Source: Sporosarcina sp. BP05
Lineage (GTDB): Bacteria; Bacillota; Bacilli; Bacillales_A; Planococcaceae
Assembly: GCF_014282005.1 (NCBI RefSeq)
Contig: NZ_JACFTD010000005.1
Coordinates: forward strand, 186,001 to 250,000
DNA length: 64,000 bases
Direction: 5' to 3'
Notes under the pieces: model-generated
Seen by the model: only the letters and a program-made list of their open reading frames with translations
Databases searched by the model: none
Told to the model about the DNA's origin: nothing
Translations under genes and position numbers: made by a program
Shown: positions 16,495-25,048 of the stretch, piece after piece
Position numbering within the stretch: position 1 is the first letter of the stretch
How the letters are laid out: each line of letters opens with the position of its first letter

Positions 16495-17250
16495 TCATGA
16501 CAAATACATCTCTCGCCACTTTTTCCGTTCTTTTTCATTCAATTGTGCTTCTAGCATTTCATCCCAGTGTTCTGACAGCGTATTCCACACCCTTGCATAG
16601 AGTAAATCCTCTGCCTCGTTATACAGATGAAATTCGATGCAAGGAATCAAATCGACTTCTATGTCTGAAGCCGATACAATTTCGGACACAACAATCTGAA
16701 CGTTTCCTTCACCTGATTCTACGCCCATCGTTATAAGCGCATCTAGTAGAACCGAATCCTCAAGCGTTTCTATAGACCAATCATCAATTTCACTTTTAAA
16801 TCGATAAAGTTCATTCTCTTCATACGCCATATTCTTTATTTCTCCATTCAGAAAAGCTTGATGGCATGGACTGTAAAGCGCTTGTCTAGAGCCAATTTCT
16901 GGTTCATGGACAAAAATACCTGTTTTAAACTGCCGGACCCCAACGTCTGTCAAAGAGTAAAACCCTTCTCTTTTTTCGATTACACCTGTTCGAGTCATTT
17001 TATCGATTAATTCATTGATAAAGAGCTGTTCGACGAGAAGAATGTCACTCAACTCTTCAGCAGTTGCAATATCGGCTTTTCCAAAAGCAATCAACATCAT
17101 TTTCATAAGAATATCCACTTTCGTTCGCATAACGGTTTGGTAGACAATCTCGACAGAATTAACAGGTAAACTCCATGACAGAGAGCCCTTTATTTTTACA
17201 TTAAAATCCTGTTGAAGTTCTTTTGTTAACCGTCCCTTTAAGTCATTCAT
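16495..17250 (-). CDS. Hypothetical partner of the SF1 helicase, predicted winged-helix
   Basis: A 251-residue protein I do not recognise. Residues of about 35-110 (KVDILMKMMLIAFGKADIA, AEELSDILLVEQLFINELID, then MTRTGVIEKREGFYSLTDVG) have the helix-helix-helix-wing layout of a winged-helix domain ending in a beta wing. The remaining C-terminal 140 residues are acidic and unassigned (EIDDWSIETLEDSVLLDAL), ending in a short charged helix (LNEKERKKWREM). Its start lies 22 bases behind the helicase stop with a GGGGGG ribosome site between, so both come from one transcript. A role as DNA- or partner-binding subunit of the helicase is inferred from this linkage alone. Confidence 0.75.
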   Translation of the reverse strand: MNDLKGRLTKELQQDFNVKIKGSLSWSLPVNSVEIVYQTVMRTKVDILMKMMLIAFGKADIATAEELSDILLVEQLFINELIDKMTRTGVIEKREGFYSLTDVGVRQFKTGIFVHEPEIGSRQALYSPCHQAFLNGEIKNMAYEENELYRFKSEIDDWSIETLEDSVLLDALITMGVESGEGNVQIVVSEIVSASDIEVDLIPCIEFHLYNEAEDLLYARVWNTLSEHWDEMLEAQLNEKERKKWREMYLS

Positions 17251-17272
17251 ACACAGGAATCCCCCCTATCAC

Positions 17273-20200
17273 TCATACTTTAACAGTTCCTTCAAGATTC
17301 CTAAATCCATTTTTCAATTTGACGCTTTCTAAAAGACGTCCGTACATTTCCCTTGAACTTGGATGTTTTGTCCTCATCGTGAACATACCCGAACTCCCCA
17401 CGATTATGAGCAACTCACGTGCACGTGACAAAGCAACATTTAGACGCCTGTAGTCCTTCGCGAATCCGATGTCACCACCCTTATCCTGGTGATTCCGAAC
17501 GAAACTTAAAATAATGACGTCCATTTCCATGCCTTGAAACTTGTCCACTGATCCCGTTCTGCAATGCAAATGTTGTGGCAGTAATTCTTGCTGGATCAAC
17601 CGGTCTACCCTTTTTACCTGTTCACCATAAAAGCTTATTATACCAACACTTTTTTTGTCTTCCTGCTTCATTCTTCCAGCATTCTTCGCCTTTTCAGTTG
17701 CCTTATCTAAATCAATCAAAAGGTCTTTAATCATCGTCAATTCAGCTTGATTAAAGCGACTTGTTCCCCCTTTAACCTTCTCCTCGAAATACTTCGGTTC
17801 ATTCGGCATATCAAACCAAAGAAGATGATCATTTCTTTGCACATAGCGGGATTCAATCAAGTGGTCACGAACAGAATCAGAGTCCGTTAAACCACACTGA
17901 AGACCGTAATTTCCTTCTTTGTAAAAAGGCGTAATTGTTTCCATAATACTTTCATGCATACGATACTGGATGGCCAGCATCGTTTTGTTTTGCTTCGGCA
18001 ATGTTCTAAAAAGACGTTCAAATAATGATTCTTTCAACAGTTTTTCTAGTTCATTCTTTTCTTCATTATTGTCACTTTCCTCAAGCAATTCTTCTAGTGT
18101 ATCTTGCCCCATTAGTGGCGGTAACTGATGATGATCCCCAACTAAAATAATCTTTTTCCCTTTTAACATTGGCAGTAACAATTCGGGAGGGGTTGCTTTA
18201 GAAACCTCATCAATAATGACCACATCGAATGTCGGATACTCCTCCATGAAATCTCGTCTCGCAGACGCGACGCAAGTTGTCCCGATGACATTCGCATGCT
18301 GCACATACATTTTCCGAATTTCGTCAAGATCGTAATCATTCGCTTCTATGAGCAGTGTCCTCCACTCTTGTTGGAGTGAATGACTGATAGGTAAACGCTC
18401 TTTGTCGATTTTAAGTTTCTTCATACTTTCCGATAAAGCCGTGATAGAAGTTTGCAATTGGAGACGCTGTTCTTCGGGATTCTGGTCCAATAATTCCACC
18501 AGGGGCGCTAGTAGTCTCTCCCATTCAAGACGCTCTTCATTTACCAAATCAAGTTCTTCACTTTTTGCTTGAAGCGTAGCTCTAATGTTCTGCAATTTTT
18601 GGGCATTAACGTTTACATCGCTGTTTTTAGTATCCCACTCATAGGTATACTGATTAAGCGTCGCCTTCTTATCTATATAATCGGCATAGATCTGTTCTTT
18701 TTGCTGCAATTTCATTTTCACTTCACTGAGTGATACTGTTTCATCGACAGTTTCTATCTCTTTTTGAAGTTTTTCAGCTGTTCGCCGGAGGTCATTTAGG
18801 GTTGTTTGGTGACTCTCTGCATTGCGCTGCATTGCGCTTCTTTCCTGTTCTATTTCTGTTATGAATTGATGTGTGTGATTGATTATTTCTGTCTTAATAT
18901 CAGCAAACATTTTTTTGGCATCCAACCTGATTTGATTTTGTTTTTCCAAGTTTCCACGCTGTGTCTGCACATAATTCTTTCTTTCACGTAACATTTCCAA
19001 AGCAATGGCTATTTTATCAAGATTGTCATATTTTTGTGCCGAATAATTTCTCGTTTCAAGACTACTTTTAGTCGAAGGATTAATTAAAAACTTTCCAACA
19101 CGATCAATAAGCCCATGAATATCTTTTACTGAACTATACTTTTGATTCACAGTTCTTTTAACTGCATTTGGAAGAAATCCATGCTCTTTCAACAAATGTT
19201 CTATCATCTCAATAGCAGCTAAAAGTCGGTTTTGTAGTTCTTGCCAATCACTGTATTCGTCGCTAGATGTGTCGGATTTAATTGAATCAATTACCTTATT
19301 TAGTTCGGTCATTTTCCAATTCATATTGAATGTCGGCACAATTCCAAAAAACTCTAACCGGTTTTTTAATAAATCAATTTTAGTTATTGAATCTAGCTGT
19401 TTCACAAACACATAAATAGTATCGATTTTATTACTTTTTAATTCAAGTTCTTTACCAATAATTGCGATAGCATTTTCTGTCTCGTCAATCATTTGTATGG
19501 TTTGACGAAAGCTTATGTAATGACGCATTTTCTCTAATTGAGGTCCTATTTTCTCCATTTCATCAATTGTCTCTGGACTTAAGTTTTGTACTTGTATAAT
19601 TTGCTCAAGTCGATTGATTTCAACGATTAATGCATCGGCTAATAGATTTAAAGCAGCCTCCTTTTCTACTAATTCCTCACGCTCTTTTTTATAAATTACT
19701 GCCTTTTTACTGAGCTTCATTATTTCACTAGCAAGGACAAGATGTTGCGCTTCTGCCTCTTCTTTTTGCTTTACTTTTTCATCTAGTGACAGCAATTCAA
19801 GTTGAAGTTTTTCCAATCGTATTTTACAACTAGCTAAATCGTCATGAAGTTGCGCTTCTTTTACTGAATTTTCCTGAAGTTGAGTATTCACGGCATCTAA
19901 CGTTACATTTTTCCAGTTCAATGCAACATTCTCTTCAATAAACTTTTTTCCTTCTTCTTCAATGCTTTCTGTTCGACCATAACGTAAAATCCGAATATCT
20001 TGATGTGCTAACAATCTGCCGAGTGCATTGTCCACTGCTAGATTTGCTTGTGAGGCGACAAGTGTACGCAACCCTGCCTTGACATTTTGGTGACATATCT
20101 CTGAGATAACCGTCGTCTTTCCAGTCCCTGGTGGCCCCTGAATCACATACAGATCATTTGATGTCATTGCTCCAGTTACAGCTTCTTGTTGGAACTCATT

Positions 20201-21133
20201 TAACTCGTTATGAAATACAAGTTCTTGCTGTTTTTTCGAAATGCGTACAACGGGCCGCTCCTCAAAAAGAACCTTCTCTAAGTTCGCATTTGCTGCAAGG
20301 CCGTCTTGAAGATCCTTAAAACCTTTCCTTAGTCTTTTTACTTGGCTAAGTTCGGCAAAGTTACTGAACACGACTTCCTTAAAAGATTTAGGCTGCCATT
20401 CATTCCGCCTTGCCATCTCTTTATAATTCCGACTCAGTTCAATTTCAACAATGTTCTTAGACCTATTCGTATTTACAACACTACCAATATCATTTTGGAG
20501 CCCTTTCATCTTGACACTAAAACCCTTTATAGCATTCCATTCATTTCCTTTTAATCCACTGCAAACAATACTTAGTTTACTGAAATCTTCATTAAAACTG
20601 GCCATTGAAAAAGCCGCAGTCAAATCTGCGACATCCGCATTGCTTTCTTGTATACGTAAATAACCTTCCCAGCTGGCAATTCTCTTCTTCACATACTCAG
20701 AGCGTTCTTGTGCAACCGGCAATTCCCGGATGCTTGTGTACAATCCTATAGGCATCGCAACGCCAGTGCTACGGCCTACAAGAAACTTTAACCGTACAGG
20801 AAGACGTCTATTCGTCTGTACGGGCTCCCTGCGTCCCCTTACGTGAAACCCAGTTGCTAGAAAACCATCATTTTGATAAACACATTCCATTACGGCTACT
20901 CTGTCGTTTAAACGTTTAGCTAAGACTTCATTCGAGCCATTATCGAAGAAAAGCGAAAATGACATATTTCCTTGTTTATTAGTTGGACGTTTTTCAATAT
21001 GTACATCGAAGGCAACCTGCATCGAAAAAAAGGCGTGCTCATCCTTGGACCATTTCATGAGTTCTTTGCGTGCGTTAGCCGTAATTTCAAGCCCACATCG
21101 CATTGCCGCATTTATGGTTGATTTATGTCCCAT
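17273..21133 (-). CDS. Superfamily 1 (Dna2/Nam7-like, AAA_11/AAA_12) helicase with ~550-residue coiled-coil insert
   Basis: A 1286-residue protein. Residues 1-320 form an unassigned N-terminal region. Walker A, QGPPGTGKTT, is near 332-341. After it comes about 550 residues rich in Glu, Lys, Leu and Gln (for example VKQKEEAEAQHLVLASEIM), predicted coiled coil. The helicase core then resumes with VVIIDEVSKATPPELLLPM (motif II near 966), GDHHQLPP (motif III near 998), AIQYRMHESI (motif IV), VDKFQGMEMDVIILS (motif V near 1200) and NVALSRARELLIIVG (motif VI near 1230). ATG 21133 follows GGAAGG by eight bases; the frame is open to 21205. All nucleotide-binding motifs are intact, so it should be an active ATPase. 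Substrate (DNA or RNA) and role are unknown. It forms a two-gene operon with the 251-residue partner. Confidence 0.88.
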   Translation of the reverse strand: MGHKSTINAAMRCGLEITANARKELMKWSKDEHAFFSMQVAFDVHIEKRPTNKQGNMSFSLFFDNGSNEVLAKRLNDRVAVMECVYQNDGFLATGFHVRGRREPVQTNRRLPVRLKFLVGRSTGVAMPIGLYTSIRELPVAQERSEYVKKRIASWEGYLRIQESNADVADLTAAFSMASFNEDFSKLSIVCSGLKGNEWNAIKGFSVKMKGLQNDIGSVVNTNRSKNIVEIELSRNYKEMARRNEWQPKSFKEVVFSNFAELSQVKRLRKGFKDLQDGLAANANLEKVLFEERPVVRISKKQQELVFHNELNEFQQEAVTGAMTSNDLYVIQGPPGTGKTTVISEICHQNVKAGLRTLVASQANLAVDNALGRLLAHQDIRILRYGRTESIEEEGKKFIEENVALNWKNVTLDAVNTQLQENSVKEAQLHDDLASCKIRLEKLQLELLSLDEKVKQKEEAEAQHLVLASEIMKLSKKAVIYKKEREELVEKEAALNLLADALIVEINRLEQIIQVQNLSPETIDEMEKIGPQLEKMRHYISFRQTIQMIDETENAIAIIGKELELKSNKIDTIYVFVKQLDSITKIDLLKNRLEFFGIVPTFNMNWKMTELNKVIDSIKSDTSSDEYSDWQELQNRLLAAIEMIEHLLKEHGFLPNAVKRTVNQKYSSVKDIHGLIDRVGKFLINPSTKSSLETRNYSAQKYDNLDKIAIALEMLRERKNYVQTQRGNLEKQNQIRLDAKKMFADIKTEIINHTHQFITEIEQERSAMQRNAESHQTTLNDLRRTAEKLQKEIETVDETVSLSEVKMKLQQKEQIYADYIDKKATLNQYTYEWDTKNSDVNVNAQKLQNIRATLQAKSEELDLVNEERLEWERLLAPLVELLDQNPEEQRLQLQTSITALSESMKKLKIDKERLPISHSLQQEWRTLLIEANDYDLDEIRKMYVQHANVIGTTCVASARRDFMEEYPTFDVVIIDEVSKATPPELLLPMLKGKKIILVGDHHQLPPLMGQDTLEELLEESDNNEEKNELEKLLKESLFERLFRTLPKQNKTMLAIQYRMHESIMETITPFYKEGNYGLQCGLTDSDSVRDHLIESRYVQRNDHLLWFDMPNEPKYFEEKVKGGTSRFNQAELTMIKDLLIDLDKATEKAKNAGRMKQEDKKSVGIISFYGEQVKRVDRLIQQELLPQHLHCRTGSVDKFQGMEMDVIILSFVRNHQDKGGDIGFAKDYRRLNVALSRARELLIIVGSSGMFTMRTKHPSSREMYGRLLESVKLKNGFRNLEGTVKV

Positions 21134-21291
21134 TAAGCATGCCTTCCTTCCGTAAATTTGGTCTATCCTTAAGTATGACACTATATTCAGGAAAAATGTA
21201 TACAAACAATCAATTGGTTCAATTACTAATAAGAGTTGAAAATTATCCTAATTTTAAGGGATCGCATTTCAAGCCCTATATTCGGACAATC

Positions 21292-21326
21292 AAAAACTGA
21301 TTGCTCCATATTCGGAGACAATCAGT
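21292..21326 (-). terminator. Terminator hairpin upstream of the helicase gene
   Basis: The stem actgattg(t)ctcc/ggag(a)caatcagt is followed on the minus strand by TTTTT (complement of 21292-21296). It would stop transcripts of the small 21495-21719 gene before the helicase. A related segment (ttcggacaatca) precedes it on the plus strand. The rest of 21134-21480 shows no gene. Confidence 0.7.
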
Positions 21327-21480
21327 CATAGGTTTTTCAATCTTATAATGAAAACATGGATATTGCACCTAAAAGCTCTTGAATACGTTCAACTTTTGTC
21401 TTAAAACATGATGCCACTATTTCCAGGAATTTTGTATTCAATCTTTAATTCCTTTGTTGAATATAATATCTTCTATCTAT

Positions 21481-21532
21481 ACGAATTACTATTCTTATCG
21501 AATGTCGTTATTCGATAAGAATAGTAATTCGT
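21481..21532. repeat. Perfect 23-bp inverted repeat overlapping a small gene's stop
   Basis: Arms 21481-21503 and 21510-21532 are exact complements with a six-base loop. The stop codon and last codons of the small membrane-protein gene lie inside the hairpin. No T tract follows on either strand. See the findings. Confidence 0.9.
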
Positions 21533-21719
21533 TAGTCGATTTTCCGATTTCCAAAGTCAGTTTTCCATCATTGACATCATACGATGATGAAACGATTTCT
21601 ATACTAGATTCATTCACAAGGTGTTCAGCAACCTCTATGTTCCCAAGGTTCAACATAGCCGCGACAATTATAAACAATATCCCTATGGCAATTAGAACTT
21701 TTTTCTCTGATAATTTCAT
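21495..21719 (-). CDS. Small single-span membrane or secreted protein, function unknown
   Basis: A 74-residue protein starting MKLSEKKVLIAIGILFIIVA, a basic N-terminus followed by one hydrophobic segment (about residues 7-25). About 50 residues of predicted exported domain follow (NESSIEIVSSSYDVNDGKL). AGGAG lies eight bases before ATG 21719, which supports it as real. I do not recognise the family. Its last codons are read from the arm of a perfect 23-bp inverted repeat, so the present C-terminus may be secondary. Confidence 0.65.
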   Translation of the reverse strand: MKLSEKKVLIAIGILFIIVAAMLNLGNIEVAEHLVNESSIEIVSSSYDVNDGKLTLEIGKSTNELLFLSNNDIR

Positions 21720-21906
21720 TAGTCACTCCTAAATGAACTTTTATTTACAAAATAATATTTTACACTTTATTTTGTATAAGTAAAGCCTTTTTTATGGTAC
21801 TATACTTAAATAGTATCAATAGGGTACTTTATTTCGCTTATTTTCGCGTTCTCTGGACAATTAGTTTTGATCTCACAAACGCAAATAATACACAGGAGAT
21901 GTCCAA

Positions 21907-22848
21907 ATGCAGAAAATTAACACTAACCCCACTCTTCTTAATAAGTTTAAATTACTTATTCCGTCGTCATTAAAGGGATTTTCACAAGTTATTCTAGTTG
22001 ATAATGCTTTTTCAGGATTTCTCATCCTAACTGGCATTACACTTTATTCTCCATTTCTTGGCCTAATGGCTTTTCTTTCTTCTTTAGTCGGAACGATTAC
22101 CGCGCAGTATTGCGGTGGGGATCGTTCATTGATTCGTGCCGGAATTTATAGCTTCAATTCTGTTCTAAGTGGAATGGCCGTTATTCTTTTTTTAACTGGG
22201 GGTAATCGCTGGCTGATTGCCTTGATTGCCGCCGCTATTGCCGCATTAGTAATGGTTGTACTTACGAAAAAGATTGTTAAATGGGGAATCCCTATACTAA
22301 CGGTGCCATTCGTTTTTATTACGTGGATTGGGCTACTCGTTACTTATCGAACCGATGTGCTTCATATGGATCCAGGTTTCGTTATAAGCTCCCCCGCACG
22401 CTGGAATTTGCAAACGGAGGGGACACCGACTTTATTAGTTGGATTGATAAAAGGAATCGGCGAAGTCTTCATCATTGACTCTCTTTTGACAGGGTCACTA
22501 ATTCTTGTCGGACTTTTCTTAGCGGGATGGCGATTCGGGGTTTATGCAATTGTTGGTACTTTTGTATCCTGGTTGGCTGCTTATTTTATGGGTGTCGATG
22601 CACAATCTTTGAATTTAGGATTGTATAATTACAACGCCGTTTTGACAATTATAGCCGTAAGTCTCGTATTTGATAATAAACCCGAAAAAACGCCGCTGAC
22701 TGGGATACTAGCTGCTACATTGACAGTTCCGGTTACTGCAGGATTAGAGTTCCTTCTTAATCCACTAGGGCTTCCTGCGCTAACGTTCCCTTTCATCGTA
22801 TGTACTTGGCTATTTATAGCTGCAAGAAAGATTTTTCCGAAAATCTAA
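21907..22848 (+). CDS. Urea transporter (UT family)
   Basis: A 313-residue integral membrane channel of the UT family (PF03253). The protein is two homologous halves. The first is marked by LKGFSQVILVDNAFSGFLIL and AGIYSFNSVLSGMAV, the second by LIKGIGEVFIIDSLLTGSLIL and LGLYNYNAVLTIIAV; these pairs line the urea pore. The ribosome site CAGGAGATGTCCAA precedes ATG 21907. No urease or amidase gene is near, so it presumably feeds a urease encoded elsewhere. A partial palindrome (ATACT, TAAAT, AGTAT near 21801-21815) in the upstream region could be a regulator site but is weak. Confidence 0.93.
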   Translation: MQKINTNPTLLNKFKLLIPSSLKGFSQVILVDNAFSGFLILTGITLYSPFLGLMAFLSSLVGTITAQYCGGDRSLIRAGIYSFNSVLSGMAVILFLTGGNRWLIALIAAAIAALVMVVLTKKIVKWGIPILTVPFVFITWIGLLVTYRTDVLHMDPGFVISSPARWNLQTEGTPTLLVGLIKGIGEVFIIDSLLTGSLILVGLFLAGWRFGVYAIVGTFVSWLAAYFMGVDAQSLNLGLYNYNAVLTIIAVSLVFDNKPEKTPLTGILAATLTVPVTAGLEFLLNPLGLPALTFPFIVCTWLFIAARKIFPKI

Positions 22849-22893
22849 AAAAGTGCGTCTGCAGAAGTACTCCTTATGCAGGCGCGCTTTTTA
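22847..22893 (+). terminator. Terminator after the urea transporter
   Basis: A stem of about 13 bp with G-T wobbles (aaagtgcgtctgca with tgcaggcgcgcttt) starts at the stop codon and ends in a TTTTT run. Confidence 0.85.
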
Positions 22894-22983
22894 CTGTCTA
22901 CAAACAGTTCTATGTGGGAATTAAAAGTGTAAATCATGTTATACTGGCATCACAATAAATAATTACTGCTTGTAAAGGATGAA

Positions 22984-23706
22984 ATGTTTGTGAAATATGA
23001 TGTGTTTTTGTTTGATTTAGATGATACATTGTTTGATTTTGGTGAAACGGAAAAACGTGCGTTCGCTTATACATTCGAGTCAAATGGCTTTTTGAATGGG
23101 TTGAAGGACTACAGGGCTAGTTACAAGACAATCAGCAAGGTGCTGTGGGATGATTTGGAACAAGGGCGCATTACATTGACGGAGTTGAAAACGGAAAGAT
23201 TTAAGCGATTGTTCATGCAACACGGTCTCGAAATGGACGCGGAAGTATTTGGGCAGACTTATCTTAAAAACTTAGGCAAAGAAGTCCATCTCATTGGCGG
23301 TGTGACGGAAATGCTTAGTAGCCTTACGGGTTCCAAATTGGCGATATTGACTAACGGATTTAAAGATGTACAGTTGGCCCGAATTGGTGGATCAGTGTTG
23401 AAAAATTCGTTTGAAGCTATCATTACATCTGAAGAAGCAGGTTACCAAAAACCGCAAGCAGAGATTTTCGAGTATACCTTCAATAAATTGCAACTAACAA
23501 ACAAGTCCCGTGTTCTAATGATTGGGGATTCACTTTCATCTGATATTCAAGGTGGCAATAACTTCGGAATCGATACTTGTTGGTTCAATCCGCAACAAGA
23601 GATAAACTCAACAACTGCAATTCCTACATATGAAATTCAGAACTGGAGTGAATTCAATTTCATTGGAGAATCTGGATGGACCAGAATCGGTGAAAAATCC
23701 CTTTAA
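22984..23706 (+). CDS. HAD-superfamily YjjG-type noncanonical pyrimidine nucleotidase
   Basis: A 240-residue cytoplasmic phosphatase. Motif I is FLFDLDDTLFDF (nucleophile Asp near residue 10), motif II LAILTNGF, motif III the Lys of YQKPQAE, and motif IV MIGDSLSSDIQGG. A helical cap domain lies between motifs I and II, as in YjjG/YfnB enzymes, which dephosphorylate nucleoside monophosphates including damaged or noncanonical pyrimidines. AAAGGATG lies just upstream; a GTG six bases into the frame is an alternative start. It is monocistronic, with a terminator at 23718. Confidence 0.88.
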   Translation: MFVKYDVFLFDLDDTLFDFGETEKRAFAYTFESNGFLNGLKDYRASYKTISKVLWDDLEQGRITLTELKTERFKRLFMQHGLEMDAEVFGQTYLKNLGKEVHLIGGVTEMLSSLTGSKLAILTNGFKDVQLARIGGSVLKNSFEAIITSEEAGYQKPQAEIFEYTFNKLQLTNKSRVLMIGDSLSSDIQGGNNFGIDTCWFNPQQEINSTTAIPTYEIQNWSEFNFIGESGWTRIGEKSL

Positions 23707-23717
23707 GTAAAAATGCA

Positions 23718-23757
23718 AAATGCCCTGGCTCTTGTATCAAGGCAGGGCATTTCTATT
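23718..23757 (+). terminator. Terminator after the nucleotidase gene
   Basis: A ten-bp perfect stem, aaatgccctg with cagggcattt, 15-base loop, followed by a T-rich tail. Confidence 0.85.
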
Positions 23758-23788
23758 TATTTATTCCAATGAGTTAAGCACCTAAAGT

Positions 23789-23941
23789 CTATTTTGTGTT
23801 TTTCTTTTTTGCTGCTTCTTCCAGTTTACTTTTTGGCTCTTCAGCAAATTCCGTATCTCCATAACCTTGAGGCGTTACACTTGTCGCTTTCTTCCCTTTG
23901 TCGTTATTACTATCACTATTGGCATCTCTGTTTTTCGGCAT
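23789..23941 (-). CDS. Small hydrophilic protein, 50 residues
   Basis: The minus strand has CGGAGGTGAAAG, an excellent ribosome site, eight to ten bases before ATG 23941. The product MPKNRDANSDSNNDKGKK continues through TSVTPQGYGDTEFAEE to a Lys-rich tail. It is very polar, without Cys or Trp, and resembles small spore-associated or cytosolic proteins of Bacillales in composition only. I cannot assign a family. It is transcribed towards the nucleotidase terminator (23718-23757), which it may share. Confidence 0.75.
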   Translation of the reverse strand: MPKNRDANSDSNNDKGKKATSVTPQGYGDTEFAEEPKSKLEEAAKKKNTK

Positions 23942-24050
23942 TATTTCTTTCACCTCCGTTTAGACATCACATCAATTTTTAGTTCAAATTGTAGTATGTC
24001 CAAAAGGATTAGTTACACTCCCGTAACTATTTAAGTTTTCTGCTCCAGAG

Positions 24051-24755
24051 TCATTTATAGAATTTCAACCCAGCTATTTCTTCTTCTGTTAATTGTCGCC
24101 ATTGACCAAGAGCTAACGCACCAAGCGGGAGTTCTTTGATCCTAACCCGTTGTAAACAAGTTACCGTAAATTGATACCGTCTGCACATTCTTCTAATTTG
24201 CCTGTTCAACCCTTGTGACAAGGTAATTTTAAAACAATTGTCATCTATTTGAATAACTTTACACGGCTTTGTTAATACATTCCCCTTTTTTCTAGGGTTA
24301 TAAATTTCCACGCCACTAGCCATTTCCTCTATAAAAACCGCAGTGATTTTTTTATCCACCGTTACAACATAGTCTTTTTCATGATTATTTTCTTCCAGTA
24401 AAAGCTCATTGACAATACTACCATCATTCGTCAAAAGAATTAATCCTTCAGATTGCTTATCAAGCCGTCCTACAGGGAAAATCCGCTCCGGGTAATTGAC
24501 GAAATCGATAATATTCCCTTCAATATGGCTTGCTGCCGTACACGTTATACCTGGCGGTTTATTGAGCATAAGATATATTTCATTTTCTTTCGCTTCTATA
24601 AGAAGCCCATCCACTTCCACCCTATCTCCTTCACCAATCACATGCCCTAGTGAAATAGTATTTCCATTCACAGTCACTTTTCCCTCTTTAATCAACACAT
24701 CGACCTTCCGTCTAGAACAAAGTCCCGATGAACTAATAAATTGATTCAACCTCAC
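24051..24755 (-). CDS. rluF: 23S rRNA pseudouridine synthase RluF
   Basis: A 234-residue enzyme that isomerises a uridine in rRNA to pseudouridine. The N-terminal S4 RNA-binding domain (VRLNQFISSSGLCSRRKVD, residues 1-60) precedes the RsuA/RluB/RluF catalytic domain. That domain has LNKPPGITCT, the catalytic Asp in PVGRLDKQSEGL, the VDFVNY-like IIDFVNYPERIFP, and the C-terminal QGLNRQIRRMC. The match to E. coli RluF extends over the whole length. The start is GTG 24755, with GGAGGG six bases upstream; the open frame to 24809 lacks such a site. Confidence 0.9.
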   Translation of the reverse strand: MRLNQFISSSGLCSRRKVDVLIKEGKVTVNGNTISLGHVIGEGDRVEVDGLLIEAKENEIYLMLNKPPGITCTAASHIEGNIIDFVNYPERIFPVGRLDKQSEGLILLTNDGSIVNELLLEENNHEKDYVVTVDKKITAVFIEEMASGVEIYNPRKKGNVLTKPCKVIQIDDNCFKITLSQGLNRQIRRMCRRYQFTVTCLQRVRIKELPLGALALGQWRQLTEEEIAGLKFYK

Positions 24756-24930
24756 GCTTTTCCCTCCATTTATATCGCAAATAATCAGTTTCCTCCTGAT
24801 TACATGCAATTGTACAAAATTAGCTATTGACCTATTTTAGCACAACCGATTCATCCGAATTAATTCACAAATAGTAAGACTGCCCGCAAGATTTGAAGAG
24901 GAACAATCCGCCCATAAAGTATATATGCAT

Positions 24931-24966
24931 AAAAAAATAATCAGCCATTTACATACATGGCTGATT
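24931..24966 (-). terminator. Terminator downstream of the alanine/sodium symporter
   Basis: The stem aatcagccat/atggctgatt with an eight-base loop is followed on the minus strand by seven T residues. It lies about 80 bases past the symporter stop. Confidence 0.85.
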
Positions 24967-25048
24967 TCACTACATTTCTAGAATCAGTTACTCTTCACTT
25001 TTGTGTACTTTTATATACTAAGAACAGACTTTGATGTTAAGCCTAGTA

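Noticed and set aside
16495..21133. Naming the helicase operon a known phage-defence system
   Set aside because: Helicase motifs alone do not identify one. No nuclease, kinase, PLD or other effector domain signature is visible and no defence neighbour is present, so it is kept as an uncharacterised module.
21797..21830. Metal or nitrogen regulator site before the urea transporter
   Set aside because: Only a five-base-arm inverted repeat (ATACT-TAAAT-AGTAT) is present, and it does not match the TnrA/GlnR consensus TGTNA-N7-TNACA.
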